From assembly GCA_016872605.1 (NCBI GenBank), contig VGZI01000005.1, positions 27,773-91,772 of the forward strand: DNA of 64,000 nt. Reading direction: 5' to 3'. Shown here piece by piece: positions 15,932-24,253 of the stretch; position 1 is the first letter of the stretch, and every line of letters begins with the position of its first letter. Below the pieces are notes generated by a model. It was not told the origin of the DNA, searched no databases, and was given only the letters and a program-made list of their open reading frames with translations. Both the position numbers and the translations under genes were made by a program. The stretch comes from Planctomycetota bacterium (GTDB taxonomy: Bacteria > Planctomycetota > Planctomycetia > Gemmatales > Gemmataceae).

Positions 15932-17926
15932 TCACTCCTTCGTAATCACCACATCCCCCGAACCCCAGGTGCCCGCGGCGTTGCGGACGCGCAGCACCAG
16001 CACGTGCGTGCCGGGGCGAAGGGCGTCCGTCTTGAAGCGGAACGTCTCCGTTTTCGAATCGAACAGGCCGTCGGTCGGAAACACATTAGTCCAGCGCTTA
16101 CCGTCGACGGCGAACGACGCCTCGGTGAGCCGAACGAACGGGTCGGTCGCGCTGGCTTCGATGATGGCTGCGCCGTTCTCGAAGCCGACCAGCTTCACCG
16201 TCACGCTCGGCGGCAGGTGCGTCACCGGCACAGGATTGCTGATGCGCTGTGCCGTCAACGCGTCCTCGTCGGCGTTGTCCTTGCGATCGCTGGCGACCAC
16301 CTTGATCTGATACAGCCCCGACGGGATGCCGGTCGTGTCCCAGTCGTAGTTGTTCTTGTCGTAGTTCTCTTCGAGCAGGACCCAATCCTTCCAGCCTTCT
16401 TTCTTGCAGTAGATGGTGAAGGTCAACTCGTCGTCGTTGGGGTCGCTGGCGTTCCAGCGGATTTTGAGCTTCTTGGCGTTCTCGATGTCCTTGGTGTCGA
16501 GATCGGGAACCTCAAGACTGGAAACCTCCGGGGCCTGATTGATCGTTTGATAGCGCAGCGCGAGTTGGCGAAACTCCGGCGTTGCCTTGGGATTGTCGCT
16601 CGTCAGCGTGACCCGGTATTGCAGATAGCGGCCCAGCGGCGCATTGGCCTTCGTGCCCGGCGCGGTCTGCTCGATTGACCAGGGGCTCCACGTGTCGTCG
16701 GGCTCGGCGACGTTGCCCGAGCGGACGGCGACGCTGACCGATGTGCCCGCCGGTGTGTCGGCCTTCCAGGTCATTGCACCCCACTTGCTCTGGATTTTGG
16801 TATCGAGCACTTCCGACAGCACCGTGCCTTTGCCAGCGAAGCGATCGTCGAGAACGAACAGCTTCCCCGGATCGCCGGTGCCCAGCACGATTTGGCCGTC
16901 GCGGCGCAACAGCAGCGCGTGAATCTGTCCGGCCTCAAGGCGGGCGATTTCGGTCTTCTCCTTGGTCGATTCGTTGATCTCAAAGAGTTGGCCCTGCATC
17001 CCGGTGGCGACAAGCATCTTGCCGCGCTGTTGAGCAAGGCGAAGCAACATCGTTTTATCCCGATAGAGTTCGCGGACGCTGCCGTCGGCGGCGATGCGAT
17101 ACAGGGAGTTCTCGCCGGGCGCGGGGCCCTTGTCGTCGAACTTCGACGGGCCGCCGCTAAAGCCTCCCTTGCGGGCCACCGGTGCGCTGGTGCCGGCGAA
17201 AACGATGTCGCCGGAGACGAGCAGTGTACGAACCTCCGGCTGATTGGCGTGATAGAGGACGAATCCTTTGCCCGCCGGCGCGATGCGATAGATCAATCCG
17301 CCCTTGTCGGTGCCTGCGTAGAGCGTGCCCTTGTCGCCGACGGCCAAACTGAGAACGTGGTCCTGCTTGGTCGTGTAAAAGACCGCGGCCTCGCGCGGCG
17401 TGACGCGATAGATTTTTCCTTTCGGCCCCGTGCCGGCGTATAGGTTTTGCGATGTCGGGTCGTAAGCCAAGCACCAGACATAGTTGCCCAGATCCTCGGC
17501 AATCGTGTTTGCCTTGCCGTCTTCATGAACACGGATGATCTTGCCCGTCGGCCCTGTCCCCGCGTACACGGTCCCCTCCGGCGTGACGGCCAGCGAGAAA
17601 ATGTGGCTATCCTTGCTCGTGTAAATGAGCGTGACCTTGCCGTCGGGAGTGACCTTGTAGAGCTTGCCTTCGTCGCCGGTGGCGACATAGAGATTGCCCG
17701 CCTTGTCCTCGGCCAGGTCCCAAACATTGCTCGCCTCCAGCCCGGGCAGCGGTTTCACAAGGCGCGACAGCCGCAGCGCCCCTTCGCTGGTGACGACAGC
17801 GTCCTTGAACTTGGCTTTGTCGTAATGACTCTGCTGATGCGGATGCCAAACTTTGACCTTGGCGGCTTGGGTGGGCGATGGAACCAACAGGAGAAGCAAA
17901 CCGATCGAAAAAGTGCGGATTGGCAT
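15932..17926 (-). CDS. Exported beta-propeller protein with C-terminal Ig/FN3-like domains
   Basis: The product has 664 residues. The start is ATG 17926, six bases after AAGGAGT, which opens a signal peptide (about 1-21, ending PTQAA). About residues 60-380 contain a repeated blade pattern of the type LYAGTGPKGKIYRVTP, VYAGTGPTGKIIRVHED and LYVATGDEGKLYKVTPDG, as in two-component-regulator/SMP-30 propellers. About 400-520 is a carbohydrate-binding-like sandwich, and about 500-660 one or two Ig/FN3-like domains (IRWNASDPNDDELTF, PSGLYQIKVVASDRKDNADE). No catalytic motif. Probably an extracellular or periplasmic binding or polymer-handling protein. Its long length and single-gene context fit planctomycete exported proteins. 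Confidence 0.82.
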   Translation of the reverse strand: MPIRTFSIGLLLLLVPSPTQAAKVKVWHPHQQSHYDKAKFKDAVVTSEGALRLSRLVKPLPGLEASNVWDLAEDKAGNLYVATGDEGKLYKVTPDGKVTLIYTSKDSHIFSLAVTPEGTVYAGTGPTGKIIRVHEDGKANTIAEDLGNYVWCLAYDPTSQNLYAGTGPKGKIYRVTPREAAVFYTTKQDHVLSLAVGDKGTLYAGTDKGGLIYRIAPAGKGFVLYHANQPEVRTLLVSGDIVFAGTSAPVARKGGFSGGPSKFDDKGPAPGENSLYRIAADGSVRELYRDKTMLLRLAQQRGKMLVATGMQGQLFEINESTKEKTEIARLEAGQIHALLLRRDGQIVLGTGDPGKLFVLDDRFAGKGTVLSEVLDTKIQSKWGAMTWKADTPAGTSVSVAVRSGNVAEPDDTWSPWSIEQTAPGTKANAPLGRYLQYRVTLTSDNPKATPEFRQLALRYQTINQAPEVSSLEVPDLDTKDIENAKKLKIRWNASDPNDDELTFTIYCKKEGWKDWVLLEENYDKNNYDWDTTGIPSGLYQIKVVASDRKDNADEDALTAQRISNPVPVTHLPPSVTVKLVGFENGAAIIEASATDPFVRLTEASFAVDGKRWTNVFPTDGLFDSKTETFRFKTDALRPGTHVLVLRVRNAAGTWGSGDVVITKE

Positions 17927-18047
17927 TCGCGACTCCTTGTGCGGACGACGAGCCCCGAGCGCCAGCGAACGGAGCCTTAGATTCATGATACAACAAGATG
18001 CACATCGCGATTGAGATCCCGCGCAAACCGGCAGAGCGTAATAACCG

Positions 18048-19352
18048 CTATCGTTCAGGCCTCTTCGTTATGGCACAGATGCAAACGGCCGCGATCAGCA
18101 ATCCTCCCGACAGATAAAAGGCGTAGTCGAGGCTGCCGGTGACGTCTTCGATGTAGCCGGCGATCTGCGAGACGGCGAAAGCGAAACCCCAGCCGAGGAA
18201 GACCAGCCCGTAGTTGAAGCCGAGGTTCTTCGAGCCGAAGAAGTCGGCGGTGAACGCGGGCAAGAGCGCCAGGCCGCCGCCATACTGCCAGTACGCCACG
18301 CCGATGACGAGGAACAACAGCACGACGTTGCCGCTCTGCATGATCCACGGCGTCACGAACAAGCAGATCGCCGAGACGGCGCCGTTGATAAGGTAGGCGT
18401 TGGATCGGCCGATGCGATCCGAGTAACTCCCCGTGCCGACCCGGCCGACCGCATTGACCAGGCCGCCGTAGGATGACAGGATCCACGCATTGGCGCCGAA
18501 GAACGCGACCGTGGCGGCATCGGCGTACAGCGCGGTGTCCTTGAGCAACTGCGTCGCGTTGGCGATCACCAGTAGCCCGGATTGCGCCGAGCCGAAGAAG
18601 AGAAACACCAGCGCATAGAACTGAACGGTCCGCATCATGTCGCCTGCGGACCAATCTTCGCCGCTAGGCATTGACGAGCCGGACGCGTTAGCGATGGGAG
18701 GTATAACCACGCCCGGCGCTGGCGCGACATATTCGTCGGGCGGCCACGCGAGAAGTTGTCCGGCGATGACAACGACGACGGCGAAGAAGATGCCCAGCCC
18801 GATGAAGCTGCCGGAGATGCCGTAGTTGTCAATCAGGTATTTGGCGAGCGGCGAGATGTAGATGGCGGCCCCGCCATAGCCGCCGACGACCAGGCCGACG
18901 ATGAGCCCGCGCTGGTGCGGCCCGAACCACTTGACGGCCGCCGGCGTAGTGGCCGCGTACGCCAAGCCCATGCCGATACCGCCGAGGATACCGAAGCCGA
19001 GGATGAGGCCGAGATAGCTTTTCATCAGCCCGGAAAGGATGCACCCGGCGGCGAGAAAGAGCCCACCGCCCGTCGCGCCGACCTTCGGGCCGAAATGGTC
19101 TTGAATGCGTCCACCGGCGATCATGAATATCGCGAAGACGAAACCGCAAATTGAGTAGGCCCAGGTTCCTTCCGCCTTCGTCAGATACACCCAGCCTTCG
19201 TTGACGCCAACCATCGCCGAGCCTGCCGGATGCTCGGCTGTGGCGATCAAGCTGTTCTTCCAGACGTTCCAGGCATAAAGGATGCCGAGACAAAGGTTGA
19301 TCGCCGTCCCCGCGAAGGTGACGACCCAGGCTTGCATCGGCACGGACGACAT
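18048..19352 (-). CDS. MFS transporter, OFA (oxalate/formate antiporter-like) family
   Basis: The product has 434 residues with about 12 hydrophobic segments. The first helix pair and loop (GILYAWNVWKNSL) and GGRIQDHFGPKVGATGGG match OFA-family MFS proteins, as does GLAYAATTPAAVKWFGPHQRGLI, the loop 4-5 motif. GSYSDRIGR in the second half is the equivalent of motif A. It probably exchanges small mono- or dicarboxylates across the inner membrane; the actual substrate is not determinable. A short cytoplasmic insert (about 215-235) is Pro/Ser rich. It is followed on the same strand by the propeller gene but is 120 bases away. Confidence 0.9.
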   Translation of the reverse strand: MSSVPMQAWVVTFAGTAINLCLGILYAWNVWKNSLIATAEHPAGSAMVGVNEGWVYLTKAEGTWAYSICGFVFAIFMIAGGRIQDHFGPKVGATGGGLFLAAGCILSGLMKSYLGLILGFGILGGIGMGLAYAATTPAAVKWFGPHQRGLIVGLVVGGYGGAAIYISPLAKYLIDNYGISGSFIGLGIFFAVVVVIAGQLLAWPPDEYVAPAPGVVIPPIANASGSSMPSGEDWSAGDMMRTVQFYALVFLFFGSAQSGLLVIANATQLLKDTALYADAATVAFFGANAWILSSYGGLVNAVGRVGTGSYSDRIGRSNAYLINGAVSAICLFVTPWIMQSGNVVLLFLVIGVAYWQYGGGLALLPAFTADFFGSKNLGFNYGLVFLGWGFAFAVSQIAGYIEDVTGSLDYAFYLSGGLLIAAVCICAITKRPER

Positions 19353-19396
19353 TCAGGCTCCTCGATTCCGCCGGTCGCGGCGTAGCAGTCGGATTG

Positions 19397-19876
19397 TCAC
19401 TTCTTGTTCGTCTGGGTCTCTTCGAGCACCTCGCCCGCCGGGCTGACGACGAGTTCCAACTCGCGGTTGTCAGCCGTGACGAGGTCGACCTCATATTGCA
19501 GAAGCCTCTCGACCCCCTTCTCCACGACATAGATGGCGCAGATGTCGTCGATCTCGGCCTTTGGGTATTTGGTCGCCAGCGTTTTGGTCACGGCCCTGGG
19601 CAGGTCTTTTTCTGTGATCTCACGGCGAATCTCGGTGATGACGCCTGCCGGCGTCAGGGCAACTTCAATGTACATTCCATTCCGGTCGAGTTCGATTTCA
19701 TACGTCGTCACGCCTGCCTCGACGACGCGCGTGGCTTGCTTGATCTGAGCCTTGGGAAACCGTTTCTTGACCGCATTCAAAACCGGCGCCGGCACCTGCT
19801 TGAGCGGCACAACGACTTCGTCGGCGGACACCGTACCGAGCAGGATCATCATCACTGCCGCTGCACTCGGATGCAT
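19397..19876 (-). CDS. PepSY-like exported protein
   Basis: The product has 159 residues. The start is ATG 19876, with GGAG seven bases upstream; a longer upstream frame lacks features. A short signal peptide (about 1-18, ending VSADE) precedes two PepSY-like/BLIP-fold repeats, each with the pattern VLNAVKKRFPKAQI...YEIELDRNG and VTKTLATKYPKAEI...YEVDLVTAD. Such domains bind or inhibit peptidases or sense ligands in the periplasm. It ends in a Lys/Asn/Lys tail. Adjacent to the MFS gene start by 44 bases. Confidence 0.82.
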   Translation of the reverse strand: MHPSAAAVMMILLGTVSADEVVVPLKQVPAPVLNAVKKRFPKAQIKQATRVVEAGVTTYEIELDRNGMYIEVALTPAGVITEIRREITEKDLPRAVTKTLATKYPKAEIDDICAIYVVEKGVERLLQYEVDLVTADNRELELVVSPAGEVLEETQTNKK

Positions 19877-19973
19877 AGCGTCACTCCGCAATTCACATTG
19901 AGGCGAACCGAGGCGTTCACAGGTCGGCAAACAAACCGGCCGTCTCACCAAGGATCAGGCATGCCAGTTCGGC

Positions 19974-22900
19974 TCATTGTCTTGCAACCGAGATCGTCCG
20001 CACGATACGTGATTCGTTCCCCTGGCGATCGCGAACGGAAACGGTCAGCACGCCGCGCGGCAATTCCGTCACTGACGTCGTCAGGCGGTATTCCCAGACG
20101 CCCTGGTTGACGGCCTTGAACTTTGACGCCAAGTTCTCGCCCGGCTTGACGCCGTCGATCGCGAAGTCGGCCGTCACCGTGAACGACTTCAGGTCGAGCC
20201 CGGTGTCGTAGTCGTGCATGCCGATCAGAATGCGATCGAGCTTGGCGTTGACGTTCGGCGTCGGAGACGTCACGGTCAGCGTCGGACGATTATCATCGAG
20301 CATCCAACCATAGCCTCGCGCTTGGGGCGTGGCGGGATCGTAATCCAGGTCGATCGGACAGCCGAGATCGATCCAGCGAACGAACGTGCGTTTCTCTTCA
20401 TCCGACAGCGGCGGGACCTTGCCGTCGGGCGGCGGACATTGCGGCGGCAGGTAATCGAGATCGGCGAGGTTGCGATTCTGCGGCGTGTTCGCGACCGGCT
20501 GACCTTTCAACATCAGCGTGTTGGCGTCGCCGGGGACCTTTTCGGTCGGGAAGTCGTCGTTCGAAAAGCCGTCGAGACGTTCGCCGTAGATTTTCCAAAT
20601 CAGCATGCTGCGGCGTGACTGGAACTCGCGGATGTAGCGCGAGGCGTTGGTCTGCCGCCATTGCCCGTTGTGGATCACCGGCTTGTGGCCGAACTTGGCC
20701 TCGCGGTCCATGGCGAGGCGATAGTACGTCCCCGGAACAGCGGGCCGATTGGACACGGGCATGACCTTGTCGTCATCGAGCACTAGCTTGGCGGGCGGGT
20801 TGGCGGACTTCTGCGTGTGGCAGGCGGCGCAGCTGCGATCGAGCAGCGGCTTGATGTCTCGGTGGTATTCGACGTTGACAACGTGGCTTCCTCCCCCCGC
20901 TGACGAGGGAGGCACGCCGTAACGCAATCCGGTCTCGTTCTTGCCGTCCCAGCGCTGCTTCGATTCGTCCTTCGCTTTCGTCGTCAACAGCGGCGCTTTC
21001 GTGGTCAGGTCGAAGATCGGATAGTCCTTTTTGGCTGCGGCGGTTGCAGAGAACGGCGTGGGGTGCTGGCTGTGGGCGTGGCAGCCGCCGCAGTCGTTGC
21101 GGATTTCGCCGGGGCGGACTTGATGCCAGGTCTGGGCCATGTTGAGCACCATGCCGCGTTTGTCGAGCGTCTGGAAGGTGAAGGCGACGTCGGCAGGGAT
21201 CTTGGCGAGGAAACTGGTATCGGGATTGCCATCGGGATCGAGCAGTTGCTTGCCGTCTTGGAAGTGGCGTAGCGGAATCTCGCCCAGGATGCGCAGGCGT
21301 TCCTGGGCGTGGCTGAAGAAGCGTCGGCCCGCCTTGTAGCCTTGCTGGCGATCGGTCGTCGGCTCCATGACAAGAATGCGAACGGCATGGATGTCGTCGT
21401 TCGAGTATCGTCCGGCGTCGGCGCCTTGGTTGACCCAGTTGAGCGACGCGCCATTCTCGGAGGTGTTGAACGGATCGAGCCCTTCGTAGCCGCCTTTCTT
21501 CTTGCCCATGTAGGTCGCGGTGACGCTGCCCTGGGGGACGCCGCCGCCCGGATAGCTCTCGCGCTTGTAGAAGCTCGAGGTCCCGATGAGGCCATAAGGC
21601 GTGCCTTCGGGCAGATGTTTCGACAGCTTGCCGTCGTTGGCGAGGCGGGTGAGGTTCGTCGGCTCATCGACGCCGAAGATGCGTTTGTATGGCACGACGG
21701 CGCGAGGCCATTGCTCGTTGAACTTCGGGTCGTTCTTAATGAGGCGCATCTGAGCCGGTTCGTCGATCGGCTTGCCGTCCTTGATCAGATAGATGCCGCC
21801 GTCGGGCATCGGGTAGTGAGCGTATTGATGATTGGCGGGGCCGGGCGTGTAGCAGGTGAGTAGATGGTTGTCGGGAGCGCCGGACGGATGGGTGAACTTG
21901 CCGACGGCGGGCGAATCCTTCTGATCGCGCACGGAGGGGTCCGCCGGGCCTTCGCCGAAGTTGGCGAAACGCGTGAACGACTCGATGGCGTACGGGCTGA
22001 ACGGCAGCCGCGAGTACTTGCCGCGACCGTTGGAGAACCGCCCATTGCGCAGCGGCGGGTTGCGTTCATCGCCTTGCCAGGCCGGGCCGAACGCTGGCGG
22101 CATGCGTTTGGCTACGTACTCCGCATCGTAGCTTTCCGAGCGCGGGCGAGGCAGCTTGTAATATCCGCCGAAGCCGCTGTTGTTCTGGTTGTAGTATTCT
22201 TCCGCGATGATGTGCTCGCTCGATATCTGCGTCTGGAAGTGGAACGCGTTCGGCGCTCCTTCGCCGGGCAGTAGGGCGCTCAGCACCGGCCCCCAGTTTG
22301 TGCCGTCCGGGTTGATGATCCACAGGCCCCACAGAATCCCCGAACGCAATCCTTGCGATTCAAGCGAGCTGAAAATGACGCGACCATCTTTCAGGACCAC
22401 CGGATGCAAGGCCATGCCAATGTTGAGATGGCCGATCATTTCTACGTTCTTGCCGTCGTCGTCCATGACGAAGAGTTGCAACGTCGGCGACGGATGCTTG
22501 GGCGGCTTGAAGGCGTTGCGGTTCGACGTGAAGATCAATCGCCCGCCGGGCAGCGGGCACGGTCCCATGTTCAAGACGCCGTAGTTGAGCCAGGTCGTGT
22601 CCTTCTCCTTCACCCTCACCCCCGGTCCCTCACCCGGAGCGCGAGGGGAGAGCATGCCGCTCGACCACTTCGCGGCGCCAAGGTTCGGCGTCCATGCTTG
22701 GTGCGTGAGCTGGACGATCTTCTTCGTCCTGACGTTGATCTTGAAAATGTCCGCGCCTTGATACGGCGGCTGCCCGTGCTGGCTCGTGCCTTTGAGTCCC
22801 TTGAGGTGCGAATAGTACACCCATTGGCCGTCGAATGAGACGTAGGGATCGGTGACCGAGCCGTCGATGCCGCCTTCGACGAGCAACTCTTCGCTGCCGT

Positions 22901-23168
22901 CCGGATGCAGGAGCATCAGATCGCCTTGCGGATCCATGATGGCAGGATGAGCGATCTCGGTCCATTTGCTGCTCGCTTTATCGCCCTTGCGCGGCGTGCG
23001 GACGTAGACGATGTCGTAATCGTACTTGACGCTCTTGTCCGTCGAAATGTGCGGCACCTTGACGTTGATCGGATCGAGGAACAACTCCTCTTTCTTCTGC
23101 TGCGAAACCGCGGGCAGTCCGGCGATGGCGGCCAATGCCAGAGTGAATGCCATGTAGCGAGCGTTCAT
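19974..23168 (-). CDS. Two-heme HzsA-like / TolB-propeller cytochrome protein
   Basis: The product has 1064 residues from ATG 23168. Signal peptide about 1-22 (ending PAVSQ). The N-terminal half has TolB-like propeller blades with YVSFDGQWVYYSHLKG and LMLLHPDGSEELL. Two covalent heme motifs are visible: CGGCH at about 690 and CAACH at about 778, the latter preceded by HRDIKPLLDRS as in planctomycete cytochrome-C domains. The C-terminal region contains an Ig-like segment. Overall layout resembles proteins annotated as hydrazine synthase subunit alpha-like; nothing else in the window suggests anammox, so that name should not be read as function. Residues about 170-185 are encoded by an inserted repeat. 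Confidence 0.85.
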   Translation of the reverse strand: MNARYMAFTLALAAIAGLPAVSQQKKEELFLDPINVKVPHISTDKSVKYDYDIVYVRTPRKGDKASSKWTEIAHPAIMDPQGDLMLLHPDGSEELLVEGGIDGSVTDPYVSFDGQWVYYSHLKGLKGTSQHGQPPYQGADIFKINVRTKKIVQLTHQAWTPNLGAAKWSSGMLSPRAPGEGPGVRVKEKDTTWLNYGVLNMGPCPLPGGRLIFTSNRNAFKPPKHPSPTLQLFVMDDDGKNVEMIGHLNIGMALHPVVLKDGRVIFSSLESQGLRSGILWGLWIINPDGTNWGPVLSALLPGEGAPNAFHFQTQISSEHIIAEEYYNQNNSGFGGYYKLPRPRSESYDAEYVAKRMPPAFGPAWQGDERNPPLRNGRFSNGRGKYSRLPFSPYAIESFTRFANFGEGPADPSVRDQKDSPAVGKFTHPSGAPDNHLLTCYTPGPANHQYAHYPMPDGGIYLIKDGKPIDEPAQMRLIKNDPKFNEQWPRAVVPYKRIFGVDEPTNLTRLANDGKLSKHLPEGTPYGLIGTSSFYKRESYPGGGVPQGSVTATYMGKKKGGYEGLDPFNTSENGASLNWVNQGADAGRYSNDDIHAVRILVMEPTTDRQQGYKAGRRFFSHAQERLRILGEIPLRHFQDGKQLLDPDGNPDTSFLAKIPADVAFTFQTLDKRGMVLNMAQTWHQVRPGEIRNDCGGCHAHSQHPTPFSATAAAKKDYPIFDLTTKAPLLTTKAKDESKQRWDGKNETGLRYGVPPSSAGGGSHVVNVEYHRDIKPLLDRSCAACHTQKSANPPAKLVLDDDKVMPVSNRPAVPGTYYRLAMDREAKFGHKPVIHNGQWRQTNASRYIREFQSRRSMLIWKIYGERLDGFSNDDFPTEKVPGDANTLMLKGQPVANTPQNRNLADLDYLPPQCPPPDGKVPPLSDEEKRTFVRWIDLGCPIDLDYDPATPQARGYGWMLDDNRPTLTVTSPTPNVNAKLDRILIGMHDYDTGLDLKSFTVTADFAIDGVKPGENLASKFKAVNQGVWEYRLTTSVTELPRGVLTVSVRDRQGNESRIVRTISVARQ
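22611..22652. repeat. Dispersed repeat in frame in the HzsA-like gene
   Basis: caccctcacccccggtccct then cacccggagcgcgagggg is the reverse-complement orientation of the repeat in trpC. Read on the coding strand it gives SPRAPGEGPGVRVKE, an insertion within the N-terminal propeller region. Confidence 0.7.
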
Positions 23169-23257
23169 GAGAATTCCCCTGTGCGAAGAGCGTCGTTGGC
23201 GAGAAGGTTGAGTCTACTCGGTTTGCGGGCCCGCGCCAATTGTTTTTCGGTCAAACA

Positions 23258-23315
23258 TCAGAGCCTGTAGCGTAAGCGAAGAGAACGCATCCTTCGCTTA
23301 CGCTTCAGGCTCTGA
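23258..23315. repeat. Paired GCTTACGCT...GGCTCTGA repeat
   Basis: Arms of 24 bases (23258-23281 and 23292-23315) are inverted with one mismatch. It separates the start of the HzsA-like gene from the stop of the small gene at 23319. Related copies: 11745-11769, 30471-30523, 54859-54917 and, as tandem direct copies, 5812-5865. Confidence 0.75.
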
Positions 23316-23318
23316 CGG

Positions 23319-23597
23319 TTACTTGCTCGCCTGCAGTTCCTTCACCAGCTCCGCGACCATGACTGGGTTCTTCTGAGCCATGATCTGATCGACGCGTGGC
23401 TTCGGGACTTTGAGTTTCTCCATCACCTTCTGCACGTTCTGCCAGAGCTTTTCTTTCTTCTTCCCTTCGGCCAGGTACAATTCTCCTACGAGGTCGGACA
23501 GCCTCTGCAGAGCAATGCCGTCGATGTTGTCGTAGTAGCGCTTGATGATCTTCTGCTGATGGGCGGAGTATTCGCGCTTCGGTTTGTGGTCGCTCAT
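23319..23597 (-). CDS. Small conserved helical protein
   Basis: The product has 92 residues; ATG 23597 follows ATAGGAGGAG, an excellent Shine-Dalgarno sequence. Highly charged, no signal peptide and no Cys. Predicted almost wholly helical (SAHQQKIIKRYYDNIDGIAL...LAEGKKKEKLWQNVQKVMEKL). I recall similar small proteins in planctomycete genomes but know no function. It lies back-to-back with dtd (divergent, 82 bases apart), so the two may share a regulatory region. Confidence 0.8.
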   Translation of the reverse strand: MSDHKPKREYSAHQQKIIKRYYDNIDGIALQRLSDLVGELYLAEGKKKEKLWQNVQKVMEKLKVPKPRVDQIMAQKNPVMVAELVKELQASK

Positions 23598-23679
23598 GAT
23601 GGACTCCTCCTATCCCGCGGTTTCGCTGCGCTGAACCGCGGGCTTCAAGGGATAATAGAAGAAGTTGGAGAAGAACGCC

Positions 23680-24123
23680 ATGCGTGCGGTCGTGCAGCGA
23701 GTGTCGCGGGCCAACGTCGTGATCGATGGGGCGACCGTTGGCGCCATTGACGCGGGACTTCTCGTCCTCTTGGGAATCACGCACGACGACACGGCCGAAC
23801 GCGCTCGCTGGCTGGCCGAGAAGATCGTCGGCCTGCGCATCTTCAACGACGCCGACGGCAAAATGAACCGCGATCTCGCCGAAGTCGGCGGCGCGATGCT
23901 CATCGTCAGCCAGTTCACGCTGTTCGGCGATTGCCGCAAGGGCAAGCGACCCAGCTTCATCGACGCCGCTCCGCCTCCCATCGCGATTCCACTTTACGAG
24001 ACGTTTATTGATGCCGTCAAGGCGCTCGGCATCCCGGCCGCGACCGGCGTCTTCGGGGCCGACATGAAGGTCGAGCTCGTCAACGACGGCCCGGTGACGT
24101 TGATCGTTGAACGCACGTCCTGA
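23680..24123 (+). CDS. dtd: D-aminoacyl-tRNA deacylase
   Basis: The product has 147 residues; start ATG 23680 ([11 protein letters not shown], the invariant family N-terminus), with GGAGAAG upstream. It hydrolyses D-amino acids mischarged on tRNA in the cytoplasm. Both active-site motifs are present: [17 protein letters not shown] and the C-terminal NDGPVTL (Gly-cisPro equivalent). The length is standard. Confidence 0.96.
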   Translation: MRAVVQRVSRANVVIDGATVGAIDAGLLVLLGITHDDTAERARWLAEKIVGLRIFNDADGKMNRDLAEVGGAMLIVSQFTLFGDCRKGKRPSFIDAAPPPIAIPLYETFIDAVKALGIPAATGVFGADMKVELVNDGPVTLIVERTS

Positions 24124-24172
24124 TTTTCGTTGAGCGCTCGCATGGCGCCGCGCGAGCGCTAAACGAAATCAT
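24122..24172. repeat. CGTTTAGCGCTCGC palindrome
   Basis: The arms gattttcgttgagcgctcgc and gcgagcgctaaacgaaatc surround a GGCGCC core. Overlaps the dtd stop region and may serve as its transcript end; a member of the most frequent palindrome family in the window. Confidence 0.75.
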
Positions 24173-24253
24173 GGAAAACCCTTTGCCAATCGATTACGCT
24201 TTTGTTACCCTTCCCTGATACCCATCTCGCAGTCCGGTCGGAAAGGAAGCAGC

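Noticed and set aside
19974..23168. Anammox hydrazine synthase
   Set aside because: Similarity is in layout and heme motifs only; no partner subunits or nitrogen genes are present, so the enzymatic name was not applied.
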